Shown here piece after piece: positions 1-10,207 of a stretch of 64,000 nt of DNA. This DNA comes from Cycas panzhihuaensis. Its lineage: Eukaryota; Cycadophyta. The position numbers were made by a program, and so were the translations under genes. The stretch is taken from assembly GCA_023213395.1 (NCBI GenBank), contig CM041465.1, positions 177,389,741-177,453,740 on the forward strand. The letters are read 5' to 3'. Position 1 is the first letter of the stretch, and each line of letters opens with the position of its first letter. The notes beneath the pieces were generated by a model. That model did no database searches, was not told where the DNA came from, and was given only the letters and a program-made list of their open reading frames with translations.

Positions 1-246
1 CCTCTCAAAAAGGCTTTTGACAAATGTCTTTTAAGATTTACAATATGTTTAATGCCACTTCTAGTGATGATGATTAAATCATTAACTAGAAGTATGTGTT
101 CATATTCTAAATTCACGTATAAATTGTGATCTGAATCATAACTTGTGAAACCGTGATTTAAGAAATGTTCACTGATTCGAGTGTACCAAGTAATTGGAGT
201 TTTATTTCAACTCATATAAGGCTTTCTTAAGTCTATAGACCAAATA
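1..246 (-). pseudogene. Copia D reverse transcriptase, downstream part (cut by window edge and by Copia A)
   Basis: On the minus strand, 206-246 reads LVYRLKKALYELK, the conserved Copia reverse transcriptase block that precedes the catalytic YVDD region. Recognisable but stop-ridden RT continues to the left edge (HNLYVNLEYEH-like, then LLVNDLIIIT-like where the aspartate pair should lie). This is the downstream half of an RT whose upstream half lies at 16,619-18,000 (SAFLND motif), because Copia A was inserted between them. The element continues left of the window. No function is expected. Confidence 0.75.
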
Positions 247-546
247 TGTTGACATTATTGTGGCTCATTATTTTGAATTGTGAGCCTCTCTAATATTTGT
301 ATTTTAATAGTTACTAAATTTGTGATGTTATGTGAGTTGGTGAGTGATTGGGGGTTACACGACCAATCTCATACATGTGTCAATCCTTCTTGGATCAATA
401 TTTCATTTAGGTTCGTATAGAAGTACATATTATGCGTTATAAAAGGAAGAAGAGAAATTAATGGAATGGAATTTAATTTTTTCATTAAATAAATAAGTTA
501 ATTCACCAATTTAAGTGTTCTCCAAGTATGCTTTGAATTAACTACA
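247..546 (+). repeat. 5' LTR of Copia A
   Basis: Starts TGTTGACA and ends TTAACTACA. It aligns along its length with 16,299-16,618 and 39,390-39,717, sharing blocks such as tattttaatagtta, ggatcaatattycattta and gagaaattaatg. It is shorter than the other two by several small deletions. The sequence just inside (547 on, tggcacttaag) is where the primer site should be, but only TGG matches the usual tRNA-Met type. Confidence 0.85.
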
Positions 547-2584
547 TGGCACTTAAGAGTATTTTTAGGTGCAAGATTAGCAGTTATATATGCTAGTTGC
601 AGAGATCTAGGGTTTGTAATGATAGTTTGTAACATTGTGAAATAACATATTTATGTTTTGATTTGTATTTTTGTTAACATGTTATAAACTATTTTTTGGT
701 TGAGATATTTTATTGTTAGACAATATTAGGTTATGCATGTTATAGAGATGGTTTGCAAGTGTTTAATGGGTTGTTTTTATAATAGAGGCACTCCTCTATA
801 AATTTGTTTTCAAACACAAACATGAGTATTGTTGACAAGACAAAATTAGTTATAAACTTTAAAGGGGAATTGTCGCAGTACAATCCTTGTTTAAGATTTA
901 ATGGTATAGTATTCAAATAGGTTGAAAATGGTTGTTCATACACTTGGTGTATAATTTTTTTTTTCCAGTTGATAATCATATTAAAAAATAACATGCAAGA
1001 TATTTAAAAAACATACAAAACACCCAAATTCTATTCACTCACATGCAAGTTTAAACAAAAAAATGGTGGCAAGTATAGCTTATTTAATGAGCATTTCACA
1101 AGCAAACTTTCGAGGATAAGTTGACCTATTTGATGACCATAATAGGCAAAAAGAAAGACCTGCATATAGCAAGTTTTCTACTTTAATGGAATGCTACAAA
1201 TCACAGAGAGAGGTGCCTGGAAAATCAATAAAAGAGATGTGATTTTATCCAGTGTGAAAAGGAAAACCACCAATGCAAAAGGAAGTTTTTAATGGTATGT
1301 AATACCATCATTGGATACCATCTTGAAAAGACAATGGACCACTGAAAATCAATGGCCCTCATTCTAATGTAATGCTAAAATAGTGATTATACTTGCCATT
1401 CAAGGGGTCTGAATGTGGTCACGAAAGAAGGTAGTAAAATAGTGTTTTTCAAACCTTAGAAGGGTTAAATATACTTTCAAATATTTCATAGGAAATATAT
1501 TAAAATAAACAATCTAAAGTTATTAAAACTTCATGTTTCATTAAAAAATATTAGGCTTTCCTATATTTTGCAGATGGGTGACTATATTGACAAAATTATC
1601 GTTTTTCCTTGCATTCCATCACCATTGAAAATTTGTGGGGAAAACCCACTATATTCACCATGATTAGGAGAAAACCCACTTCATAAAAAAGGACAAAGCA
1701 TAATGAACTTACATCCCTCAAAGATTGAGAAAACATTACGTTGATAATTGAGCCATCAAGATGCCATTACACAATGGTGGATAACCAAGGATATTGCTAT
1801 AAGAGATTTCACAACCCCAAGGAAATCCATCATGAGTCCACGAAACAATCGAGAAAGTATTTAACCCATCGTAAAGGAAGAATAGTAAGGTCATAAGTAA
1901 GCAAACTCATATAACAACACATATTGGGCTTATGATTGAAATACAAACCTATTGAGATACCATTGTTTGGCAGACATATGCCGAGAAGAAGAGAGATCAC
2001 AACCTAAAAATTGAAGAATGTATAGCTTCAAATTCTCTCACATAGCCCAACAAATAAATAAAGGAGGAATCTTTGTTTTTACTATATGCAAAGACATACA
2101 TGGAGTAAGATTTGCCACAAGCACTGACATCGTTAACCAAAGCACCTTGATTCTCAGAGAGTAATATCCATTTAGGTGTTAAAAAATCAATCAATTTTTT
2201 GAGGAGGAGAAACTACCACTTGCTATAGAGGGGAATGCTTTATTTTTGGGATTCGAATAAAAACATTTCTTTTCTTTTTCTAAAGTTAGGGTGATATTAA
2301 ATCAAATTTGATAAAATTTAGAGTGTACAACAAGACCCTTAGTCTATCATCATCTAGTCACATGGTCTATAGGTGTAAGGGCTTTTTCTGGCTAATCCAG
2401 AGTCTATTTTAGACATGTGAATATGCTATGGTGTCTGACTTTTTGAGATTTACAATTTAATAATGGTCGTATGCAACACTTGCATGCAAAATTTAAGGAA
2501 AAATCAAAGTTAAGTTGTTTTTAACTCATTTTGGTTACTTTTGAGTAAATTGATGAAGTAAAATCACACATAACAACTACCTAT
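547..2584 (+). other. Copia A leader, no recognisable gene
   Basis: About 2 kb between the 5' LTR and the first gag-like sequence. It holds only short chance frames on either strand (for example 740-994 and 1,997-2,194, minus), with no motif I recognise. It is long for a Copia leader, so an unrecognised older insertion is possible. Confidence 0.5.
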
Positions 2585-3271
2585 ATGCAGATTGAAGAAT
2601 TCTACAGCTTTCACATTTTATTTTTATGTTGTTTTAATTGCTTTCTAGTTGTTTATTATTATTATTTTTTGTTTAAAATAATTAGCGAAGGAGGTATAGT
2701 AGGATTTGTCACTGAAAAGTTATTTAGTTCTAAAAACTATACAACTTGGAAGCATCACATATTTAGTTCTTTTATTTAAATGATCTTTAGAAGCATGTTA
2801 ATAATTCTCTAATGGAAAAAAATGCAATTAAAATTATTGTTTTTAGAACCAAACTAAACTAAAATACTGATCTTAATGCTAAAAACCAAATTTAAAATGC
2901 AAATAGTATTTGATTTTCTTAATATGTCTATCAATGGGAGTGTTATATTACACATCAAGGGCATTAATATATCAAAGTAGATGTGGGACATGGTCACGAA
3001 CATGTATGAACATAAAGACGATGTGAGAGCCCTGAATCTATGAGATCAATTATACAGTGTAAAAATAATGGGCACAATGATGGAGCATAAGAGAATTGTG
3101 AGATCTATATAGGATTAATTGATGGCTATGGGTGAGATCATACATGGTTAAAAGATTATAGCTTGTATTTTTATGAGTCTACCACTCTAGTATGCAAACT
3201 TCTCATCCATAATGCCATTGTTTGACAAATTGTTTACTCTAACAATTGGTTCTTTGGAATCTCTACTTATG
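2585..3271 (+). pseudogene. Copia A gag, N-terminal part
   Basis: From about 2,690 the plus strand reads KLFSSKNYTTWKHHI, matching the start of plant Copia Gag (Leu-x-x-x-Asn-Tyr-x-x-Trp-Lys), followed by DL-KHVNNSL-like sequence after a stop. Gag would form the virus-like particle that packages element RNA. The frame is broken many times. It is interrupted at 3,272-3,276 by element J, and the same gag frame resumes after 6,310, where the codons for SLLMGH meet the following Glu-rich segment. Confidence 0.65.
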
Positions 3272-3276
3272 GGACA
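3272..3276. repeat. Target site duplication of element J, left copy
   Basis: ggaca immediately left of the LTR at 3,277. The right copy at 6,306-6,310 is gaaca, one transition different. Joining the flanks restores a continuous Copia A gag reading. Confidence 0.75.
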
Positions 3277-3579
3277 TGTTACATGCCAAATCCTATAACC
3301 ATAAGAGAGCAAAAGAGAAGAATGTTGGGATATAGAAAGATCACCAAAAGAGAACTAAAGGGGCATCAAAGTAAACCCAATGAGTTAATATTAATGAAAT
3401 ATATCAAGATGCCTTACATATGATGGGGGTGCCATATTTATAAAAGGGCCACTCTAATATTATATTATCCTACCGCTAAGCTATCCAATCCCACTATTTC
3501 ACTATTATTAAACACTCTTACCTTATCCTCCTTAACTCTTAACCTTCTAACCTATTACATATGGTATAGGTTCATTATA
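3277..3579 (-). repeat. 3' LTR of element J
   Basis: Direct repeat partner of 6,003-6,305. It starts TGTTACATGCC on the plus strand and ends TTCATTATA. The shared core includes caaaagagaagaatgttggg and catatgatgggggtgccata. Confidence 0.85.
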
Positions 3580-3592
3580 TGCCCTCTCCTCT
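3580..3592 (-). other. Polypurine tract of element J
   Basis: On the minus strand this reads gagaggagagggca directly before the 3' LTR, the expected place and composition for the plus-strand primer. Confidence 0.6.
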
Positions 3593-3934
3593 CAAATGCT
3601 TCACCCTCAAAGCATCGTGATACAAAAATACATGAGTCCAATACAAGGGTTCATCACCTGCCATTGCGAGAATGTCTAGAGTGGATGGATCCTTATTGGT
3701 GCGAAGAGAGGAGGTTGATGTTACTACACTTTCTAGCTGATGAAGTTGATGTATGTTATACAGATGTGTCGTTCCAAAGAAGAAGCATTGCCCACTTGGT
3801 TGTTGCTCATCATGAAAGAAGTGAGGACCTATGAAGTAATAATGTAGGTGTCCATAAAAATAAAATCCTAAATATTCCTATAACTTGAATGATAACAACC
3901 TATTTGAAGTGGACTTGGGTTGTTTGGTGATGCT

Positions 3935-4535
3935 TTATGCTTCATGTTGTATGGGGGAGCAATCATGGTCCCCCACTTCCTCTTTAACTATATGGTCCTC
4001 TACATGCTCATAAAAAATTGTCTCAATAGTTGGGAGTTCATTAAGTCTAGGTTCCACAACTTGTTCTTCCAAAAGTTCTTCTTGTAATAGATTATTTTCT
4101 CCCAACTTGATGGATTTCTGGTTGATAACTCTATCATGTAGTAAAGATGCAGATAAAGGGGCTTGAACCCATCTTGTCAAAATGTCAAGGATAGTTCTTT
4201 GCAAAATTTCAAGCATGTTCAATAAGCCTAACCTTGTCCTTTCTTCCTCATCTCGCTTAGCCCGTTCTTTCATAAAACGATGTGGACATAGTTCCTGAAT
4301 CTCTTGGCGAAGATTATAAATAAAGAGATCCCAAGTTTTAGGAATACTATATATTATATATACGTCATGGTACCATTGTTGTGCCCACTGATTGAGTTTT
4401 TCTTGCGAATGGTGAATACTTTTAATAAAATTTTTATCCTCCTGTAGGTTGACCCATTCAAAGTATGCTTACAAGGTGGCAAGCCAATTGTGAAAAGTTA
4501 TTAAATTATCTTCAATACTGAACTATAAAAGTATG
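3935..4535 (-). pseudogene. Element J Gag protein, nearly intact
   Basis: The open part, about 4,478 to 3,935, starts YFEWVNL and contains SQEKLNQWAQQWYHDV, IPKTWDLFIYNLRQEIQEL and then an Arg/Glu-rich tail with acidic LLQEELLEEQVVEP. The pattern of aromatic anchors and the final leucine helix match the retrotransposon gag (capsid) domain of Ty3-type elements. Upstream in the same frame lie FHNWLATL and two stops (about 4,480-4,535). It has no zinc knuckle. The usual ATG-based frame (3,935-4,273, 112 codons) covers only its C-terminal part. It is likely the only protein of element J. The gag-fold assignment is by pattern only. Confidence 0.55.
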
Positions 4536-5988
4536 GTCATGATGTTTTTTTTTTTTGAGGGGGTGTCTATAGCCAGTTAGCCCCCTTAATGCCTCAAGAG
4601 TGATGGCATGCAAGCTAAAGTTTGAACAACTGAAAAAAAAAAATACATTCTGAATGACATGTAACAATAAGGTTTGACTTCAACCTTTAATATCTATTAC
4701 AAGAAACATCCAAAATATGTCACACAATAGTCCAAATCGAAGCCCTTGAACCAAAGAACCTGACAAATTTAACAGAACTAAAATTTGAGTCTGTATGAAG
4801 AACATATATCAAAATGAGTGCAAATGGATACAAAGTTTTACTAAAACCCCTTTTAATTATCACTAAGCCCCCTTTTTAAATGAAAACTGAGTCACTTTAA
4901 ATATCCCACATGACCATCGATTATTATTTAAAAGGGGTAAATTTGAATGCAATTATAATCAAACTTGATTTTAACAAACATTTCAAAATATCATAACAAA
5001 ATATTTGCCATCATCTATTGCCATTATTAGGGTTTGATTGTGATCGCCCTTTGCAACTCAATCCTTCACATGGCATCAATGGAAACCAGCTTGGAAGCAG
5101 CTCGACGACTCAGGCACTATATGAGATCTCTACGTAAGAGAGTTCAAGCCTATACAGAGGAGGATGGGATTCTTGCAGACTGCAATAATTTTCAAAGGCA
5201 TGTGAAGCCACACTAAAACCCACATCTCTACAGTAGAGAATGACATATGCACTTAGCTCATTGTACATATGGAGATGAAGAATGTCTTCTCATAGAAACA
5301 ACAATCATTAGTAAGTAGGGGCTCTTCACATGATCGAATCAATGCATCAATGATCGAATTGTCTATTTAACATGATACATGCAATGACCATAACTGTGTC
5401 CCTTTTATATGGACGAGTGTCTCGTTAGTGGTAAAACAATGATATTAGGTGTATGAGCTTCTTCGGAGGAAATCCCAAAGTGTTTCCTCAAAATTTCTCC
5501 CACGCTCTTTGAAGTCAGTTTAACAAATGGTATAGAGCACCAAAGTTGATATTGAACTCCACAAATTACACTGTGGCTATTGATGTGTGGTATGTAGGCT
5601 GTATTTTTATGGAATTCATGAACCGACAGACCTTATTTCCAAGAAAGGACCATGTGTATCAACTACGTTTATTAATAGAGTTGATTAGGACGCCAACTGA
5701 GGTTGATCTAGGGTTTGTTTAGAGTGATCATGCGAGAAGATTTATTCAATAAGTGCCTTGAGATCTAAGGCAATCATTCACTACCTACATTACATGATGT
5801 TAGTGATAAGCCCACATGTTTCATACCATTCACCTTCAATTTTGAGCAATATGCCTTGATAGAGGAGTAGATGAAAGAATTGATATATAGGAAGGCCTTG
5901 TAATCAGTTTGTCAATCATTCAATAGGATTATGTCTTCAACACCTACAATAAATAAGGAAGAAGGAAAAAGAAAATTGTCCTTATCTA
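4536..5988. other. Element J non-coding interior
   Basis: No motif recognised. A 60-codon plus-strand frame (5,034-5,216) has a plausible composition but is antisense to the element and matches nothing I know. A poly-T/G-rich patch lies at 4,549-4,565. Confidence 0.5.
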
Positions 5989-6000
5989 GCTCTAATACCA
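5989..6000 (-). other. Primer binding site of element J
   Basis: On the minus strand TGGTATTAGAGC, one base from the TGGTATCAGAGC site complementary to initiator tRNA-Met, placed two bases inside the 5' LTR. Confidence 0.75.
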
Positions 6001-6002
6001 CT

Positions 6003-6305
6003 TATTACAGGCCAACTCCTGTAACCATAAGAGATCAAAAGAGAAGAATGTTGGGAGACAGAAAGATCAGCAAAAGAGAACCAAAGGGGCACTGAAGTAA
6101 ACCCAATGTGTTAATATTCATAAAATATATCAAGATGCCTTACATATGATGGGGGTGCCATATATATAAGAGGGACATCCTAATATTATATTATGCTACT
6201 GCTAAGCTATATAATCCTACCATTTCACTATTATTAAATACTCATAGTTAATCCTCCTTAACCCTTAACTTTCTAACCTATTACATGTGGTATAGGTTTG
6301 TTATA
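6003..6305 (-). repeat. 5' LTR of element J
   Basis: Direct repeat partner of 3,277-3,579, followed by the TSD copy gaaca (6,306-6,310). It carries the same catatgatgggggtgccata core. Confidence 0.85.
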
Positions 6306-6310
6306 GAACA

Positions 6311-7020
6311 TTGAGTAGAAACTGAAGAAGATGCATAATGAATCATCTAGAGCATTGGCATCTAGATTGAAAGGGAAGAATCTTGTATTCCAAAGATGAA
6401 TATGCCTTATGAACTTATAGTTTAAAAGAACAAACTATAAGATTCAAAGTGTCAATATAGGTCAAAATGTTAGCATTGTGAGAAATTGAAACATAAAAAA
6501 GGATTATTGGGAATAATAGTGACAATGACGTTCATAAGAACCTTAATAGTAACCTTAATAACATAAGCAAAATAAAGACAACAATGACCATTTGAACAAC
6601 GTGGCCATGTTACAAATGCAACAAAAGACGCCCCTATTAGGATTACAAAGTTATTGTTTATTGTAGCATATAATATAAGATCTGATACACATGATGCCGG
6701 GTTTATTGTTTAAGGTGCATCAAGATATATGATTGGTAGACTAGATTGGTTATTTTCAGATGTGGGAGGTGAATTAAAAGGTTGTTATTGGGGATGACGC
6801 CAAGCTAGAGGCCATTGGAGTTGGAAAGATACCATTTTTCATGCCAAATAGTAAGTGGCAATATTTAGATAATATTTTGTACATACCAAACTTGAAGTTG
6901 AATCTTGTTTTTGTAAGTGAAATTGAATAAGAAGATATCACTGTAATGTTTACTTGAGGATAATGCATGGTTTGAGATAAACAAAACAAGATTGTAGTTA
7001 AAGAGCTTAGAGAAAATAAT
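6311..7020 (+). pseudogene. Copia A gag C-terminus and protease remnant
   Basis: After J the plus strand resumes Copia A gag (RALASRLKGKN-like near 6,350). Near 6,700 it shows a GASRYMIG stretch, corresponding to the DSGAS-H-T protease active site of Copia, with the Asp-Ser replaced or out of frame. The protease would cut the polyprotein. Numerous stops and frameshifts leave no long frame. Confidence 0.55.
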
Positions 7021-7080
7021 TTGTATAAATTATAATGACACTTTGAAGTACAAAGAGCATTCTTTATTATATCTTTAAAA

Positions 7081-7990
7081 TAAAAATTATGGCATCAAAG
7101 AATGGGTCATTTGAACTACTATAGTCTTTAATTGATGCATAAATAAAAAATGGTACATGGTTTTTCTATGATAAATGTTACAAGTTATTTATGTGAACCT
7201 TGTATTATTAAAAAACAACATAGAAAACCATTTTCAAAAAAGAAAGTTTGGAGAGCCAAAAAAATGTTGGAGTTGGTTCACTCAAATATTAGTGAACCAA
7301 TTCCTATTATCTTGCTTAGTGGAGTAAGATATTTCATCAATTTCATTGACTATTTTTCATGAAAAGTTTGGGGTTTTCTACTAAGAAAAATATCTTAAGC
7401 CTTCACCTACTTCAAATAGTTTAAAGAGTTGGTAAAGTATAAAAGTGAACATCAAAATTAAGGTCTTGAGAATTGATAATAGTAGAGAGTACACATCAAA
7501 TGAGTTCACTCAATTCTGTAAAGATCATAGAATTAAAAGGTAGTTTGCTACTACCTATACATCTTAACAAAATAGAGTTGCGAAATAGGTAAATAGAACT
7601 TTGGTTGAAAAAGCCAAAGTTATAATAAAAAGTGAGAATGTAATAGAATTTTTATAGGCAAAAAATGTAAACACAATTACATATTTGATGAACATAAGCA
7701 CTATAAGGGCTGTTAAGAATATAATACTTGAGAAGAATTGGTTCGATAAAAAGCTAATTATTTATCATTTAATAGCCATTAAGTGTACAATGTACATGTA
7801 TATTTTAAAAGAAAATAACAAAAGTTGGATGATAAAAGCACTAAGTGCATTCTTATTAGATACTCTAATGAAAGCAAAGCATATAGAATATATGAGTTAT
7901 TGACTAAGGAGGTTTGTATAACTCGTGATGTAATATTCCATGAAAATGAGAGTCTAGATGTTGGTTCAATTAATATTAAGGACCAAGTTG
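7081..7990 (+). pseudogene. Copia A integrase remnant
   Basis: The plus strand reads MVHGFSMI, then CEPCIIKKQHRKPF (end of the HHCC zinc motif), LELVHSNISEPI (first catalytic position; the expected Asp of the DxxGP motif reads Asn), FINFIDYFS, then LRIDNSREYTSNEF (second catalytic Asp), and QNRVAK-VNRTLVEKA (around the third acidic residue, here Lys). It ends with the YSNESKAYRIYE block. Integrase would insert element cDNA. At least two catalytic acids are lost and stops interrupt it. Confidence 0.8.
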
Positions 7991-8339
7991 AAGAGCTACT
8001 TGAATGCAATGCTTCATGTGATGTTGTTCAATCTAAATATGAACTGTTTGACAATGGTAAAGCAACTAAGTTGGAATCCTTTTAATTTTTAGAATTTAAA
8101 TTTGAGAAGAAAGTCAAACTTAGAGAAACTATATGTACCTTCATTGTTGTCTTAAAAAAAAAAATTCTAAAATGGTATTTGAAAACTATGGAGGATGCTA
8201 AAATATTATTGCCTAAATCCAAGGGAAAGCAGAAATCAAAACTATGACATTTTGATCAAGTGAATATAGCTCTTATAGCATACATATTAGATGTTGATGA
8301 ACCATCTACTATTGAAAAGGATGTCAAAGAGTAGAAGTG

Positions 8340-9060
8340 GAATAATATTATGGATTTTAAAATCCAAGCTGTCAAGAAAAACCACACAAGGGATTTAGTT
8401 GAATTCCCTATTTGTAAGCATGTAATCAATTGCAAATAGATCTATAAGACTAAGTTCAAATCTAATAGATTTACAGACAAACATAAAGTTTAACTTGTAA
8501 TGAAATACTCTGAATAACAAGAAACGATCGACTACTAAAAAATATTTGTTCTTGTTGTAAAGATAAATAATATCTACCTCATTGTGGTGATGGATATACA
8601 ATTCAATTAACAACTTCATTAAATAGATGTGAAAAGTGTATTCTTCAATAAACATTTAACAGAACAAGTCTACATGGAGTAGCCACCTAGCTTTGTTGAA
8701 AAAGATTAAGAGTACTTGATATGTTGACTCAAAAATACCTTGTATAGTCTAAAACAAGCTCATAAAATCTAGTATAAAAAGATTGATTAATACTCTCTAG
8801 ATAATAGGCTTGAGGGATCTTCAACTGACTCAAACCTATACATCAAAGTTATAAATGATAAAGTTATATTTATGGTATTGTATATTGATGATCTATTGAT
8901 CATAGATAATGATATCAATATGATATTGAATTTGAAGGTAGATCTTAGTCATTATTTTGAGATGACAAATCTAAGAATTCTACACTACTTCCTTGGCATG
9001 GAAGTATGAAAAAAGTCTAAATAAGTCCTTATCTTGTAGGTGAAATACACTTGAAAAAAT
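8340..9060 (+). pseudogene. Copia A reverse transcriptase remnant
   Basis: Plus strand: IDVKSVFFNKHL, EQVYME-PPSFV, LKNTLYSLKQA, LYIKVINDKV, then LYIDDLLII (catalytic YIDD at 8,881-8,892), LSHYFEMTNL and ILHYFLGMEV. These are the Copia RT blocks in order. The catalytic motif survives but many stops intervene. The closely related copy at 38,265-39,345 shares this stretch. Confidence 0.85.
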
Positions 9061-9772
9061 TTGAAGAAATTCAGAATGGTTGATAGTAAACATATGCCTA
9101 TTTCCATGGAGATAGGTTTCAGATTGACAGTAGAATATGGTAGACCAAATATTGATCTAATGATGTATAAACAACTAGTAGGAAGTTTAATATACTTAAT
9201 TATTACTAAACTTGGTTTTCTTTTTTGTAGTTGGAATGGTGTCTAGGTTTATGGAAAAGTCAAAATAGAGGTACTAGAAAGGTGTAAAGAGGATCCTCAA
9301 ATACTTGAAAGGAACGATTCAATATAGGTCTAAATTCAAGTCACAAATTCTAATTGGGTTAGATATATAAAAAATAGAAGGTTGACTTTTGGATGCTATT
9401 TTAGTTTAGGTTCAACTACCATCACTTGGAGCAGTAAAAATCAATCAAATATTACTTTGCACTCAACTAAAATAGAGCACAAGGTTACAATTGCAACTAC
9501 TATTAAAGTCATTTGGTTATGATAGATTTTGAAGGATATAGGACTACAACAATTAGAATCAACTATCTTGTACTGTGATAATAAGAGTGCATTGAAGATT
9601 TCTAAGAATCATGTGTTCTATACTCGTACCAAACATATTGAGGTGCACCATCACTTTATTCATGAACTACTTCAAAGAGGAGTGATTGAGATGGTTATAT
9701 ACTAATAGAAGAATAACTAAATGACATCTTCACCAAACCATTAATATGTGATAGATTCTAGATTTTTAAGGA
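9061..9772 (+). pseudogene. Copia A RNase H remnant
   Basis: Contains LMMYKQLVGSLIYL (RT-RNase H connection), YFSLGSTTITWSSKNQ, HSTKIEHK, LYCDNKSALKISKNHVFYTRTKHIEVHHHFI and a C-terminal IEMV segment, typical of Copia RNase H. It has frameshifts, and TGA TAG stops at about 9,518 where WLRQIL-type sequence is expected. The coding trace ends where K is inserted at 9,778. Confidence 0.8.
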
Positions 9773-9777
9773 TGGTT
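9773..9777. repeat. Target site duplication of Gypsy K, left copy
   Basis: tggtt, identical to 16,256-16,260. The uninterrupted site (ggatggtttatatgtcag) is preserved in the second Copia A copy at about 39,347-39,364, which confirms the insertion point. Confidence 0.95.
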
Positions 9778-10193
9778 TGGAATGTACTAAATCTACAAGT
9801 TGTTCTCAAGGATACTTTAGAAAATAATTGATAGCTCAAAGGTTCCTTTATTGCAATTTTAGAAAATGTAAATACATCAATTGAGGTAAAAAAGCTTAGT
9901 GATCACCAAAAGGGAATATACTCTCATATAATCTCAAACAATAATAAGATAACAGAAGTGTTTTATTTATAGATATTTGGCCTTATATAGGCAAATGTGA
10001 CCACTAACTCTAATATCCTATTAGTGGCCCCTTGGGCCCTCCAATCTTATTGGTGGAGGCATGTGGCTAGTGCACATAGATTAACAATTATCCTTAATCT
10101 TTTCTTCCTTAATCATGCGATTATAGTTTAGCCTTGACCTTCTCCATGTCATCAGATGCTCTTGTGTTGCTAACCTTTGAATGTCATGTAACA
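9778..10193 (-). repeat. 3' LTR of Gypsy K
   Basis: TGGAATG...TGTAACA; partner of 15,839-16,255. Shared blocks include gttcctttattgcaattt and gccttgaccttctc. Confidence 0.93.
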
Positions 10194-10207
10194 GGGCCCT
10201 CTCCTTG
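10194..10207 (-). other. Polypurine tract of Gypsy K
   Basis: Minus strand reads aaggagagggccc immediately before the 3' LTR. Confidence 0.65.

Larger units (their letters stand above)
3277..6305 (-). mobile_element. Element J, 3.0 kb gag-only LTR retrotransposon
   Basis: Bounded by 303-bp direct repeats (3,277-3,579 and 6,003-6,305) and flanked by ggaca/gaaca. On the minus strand the right LTR is followed, after a 2-base AG spacer, by a tRNA-Met-type primer site (TGGTATTAGAGC, 5,989-6,000). The left LTR is preceded by a purine tract (rc of 3,580-3,592). The interior encodes one Gag-like protein (3,935-4,535) and no protease, RT or integrase, so it depended on another element's enzymes. This fits the plant TR-GAG type. 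By eye the LTRs differ at roughly 16 of the first 137 positions. Confidence 0.85.

Noticed and set aside
8395-8655. Minus-strand frame of 86 codons
   Set aside because: Antisense to the Copia A reverse transcriptase remnant; no motif of its own.
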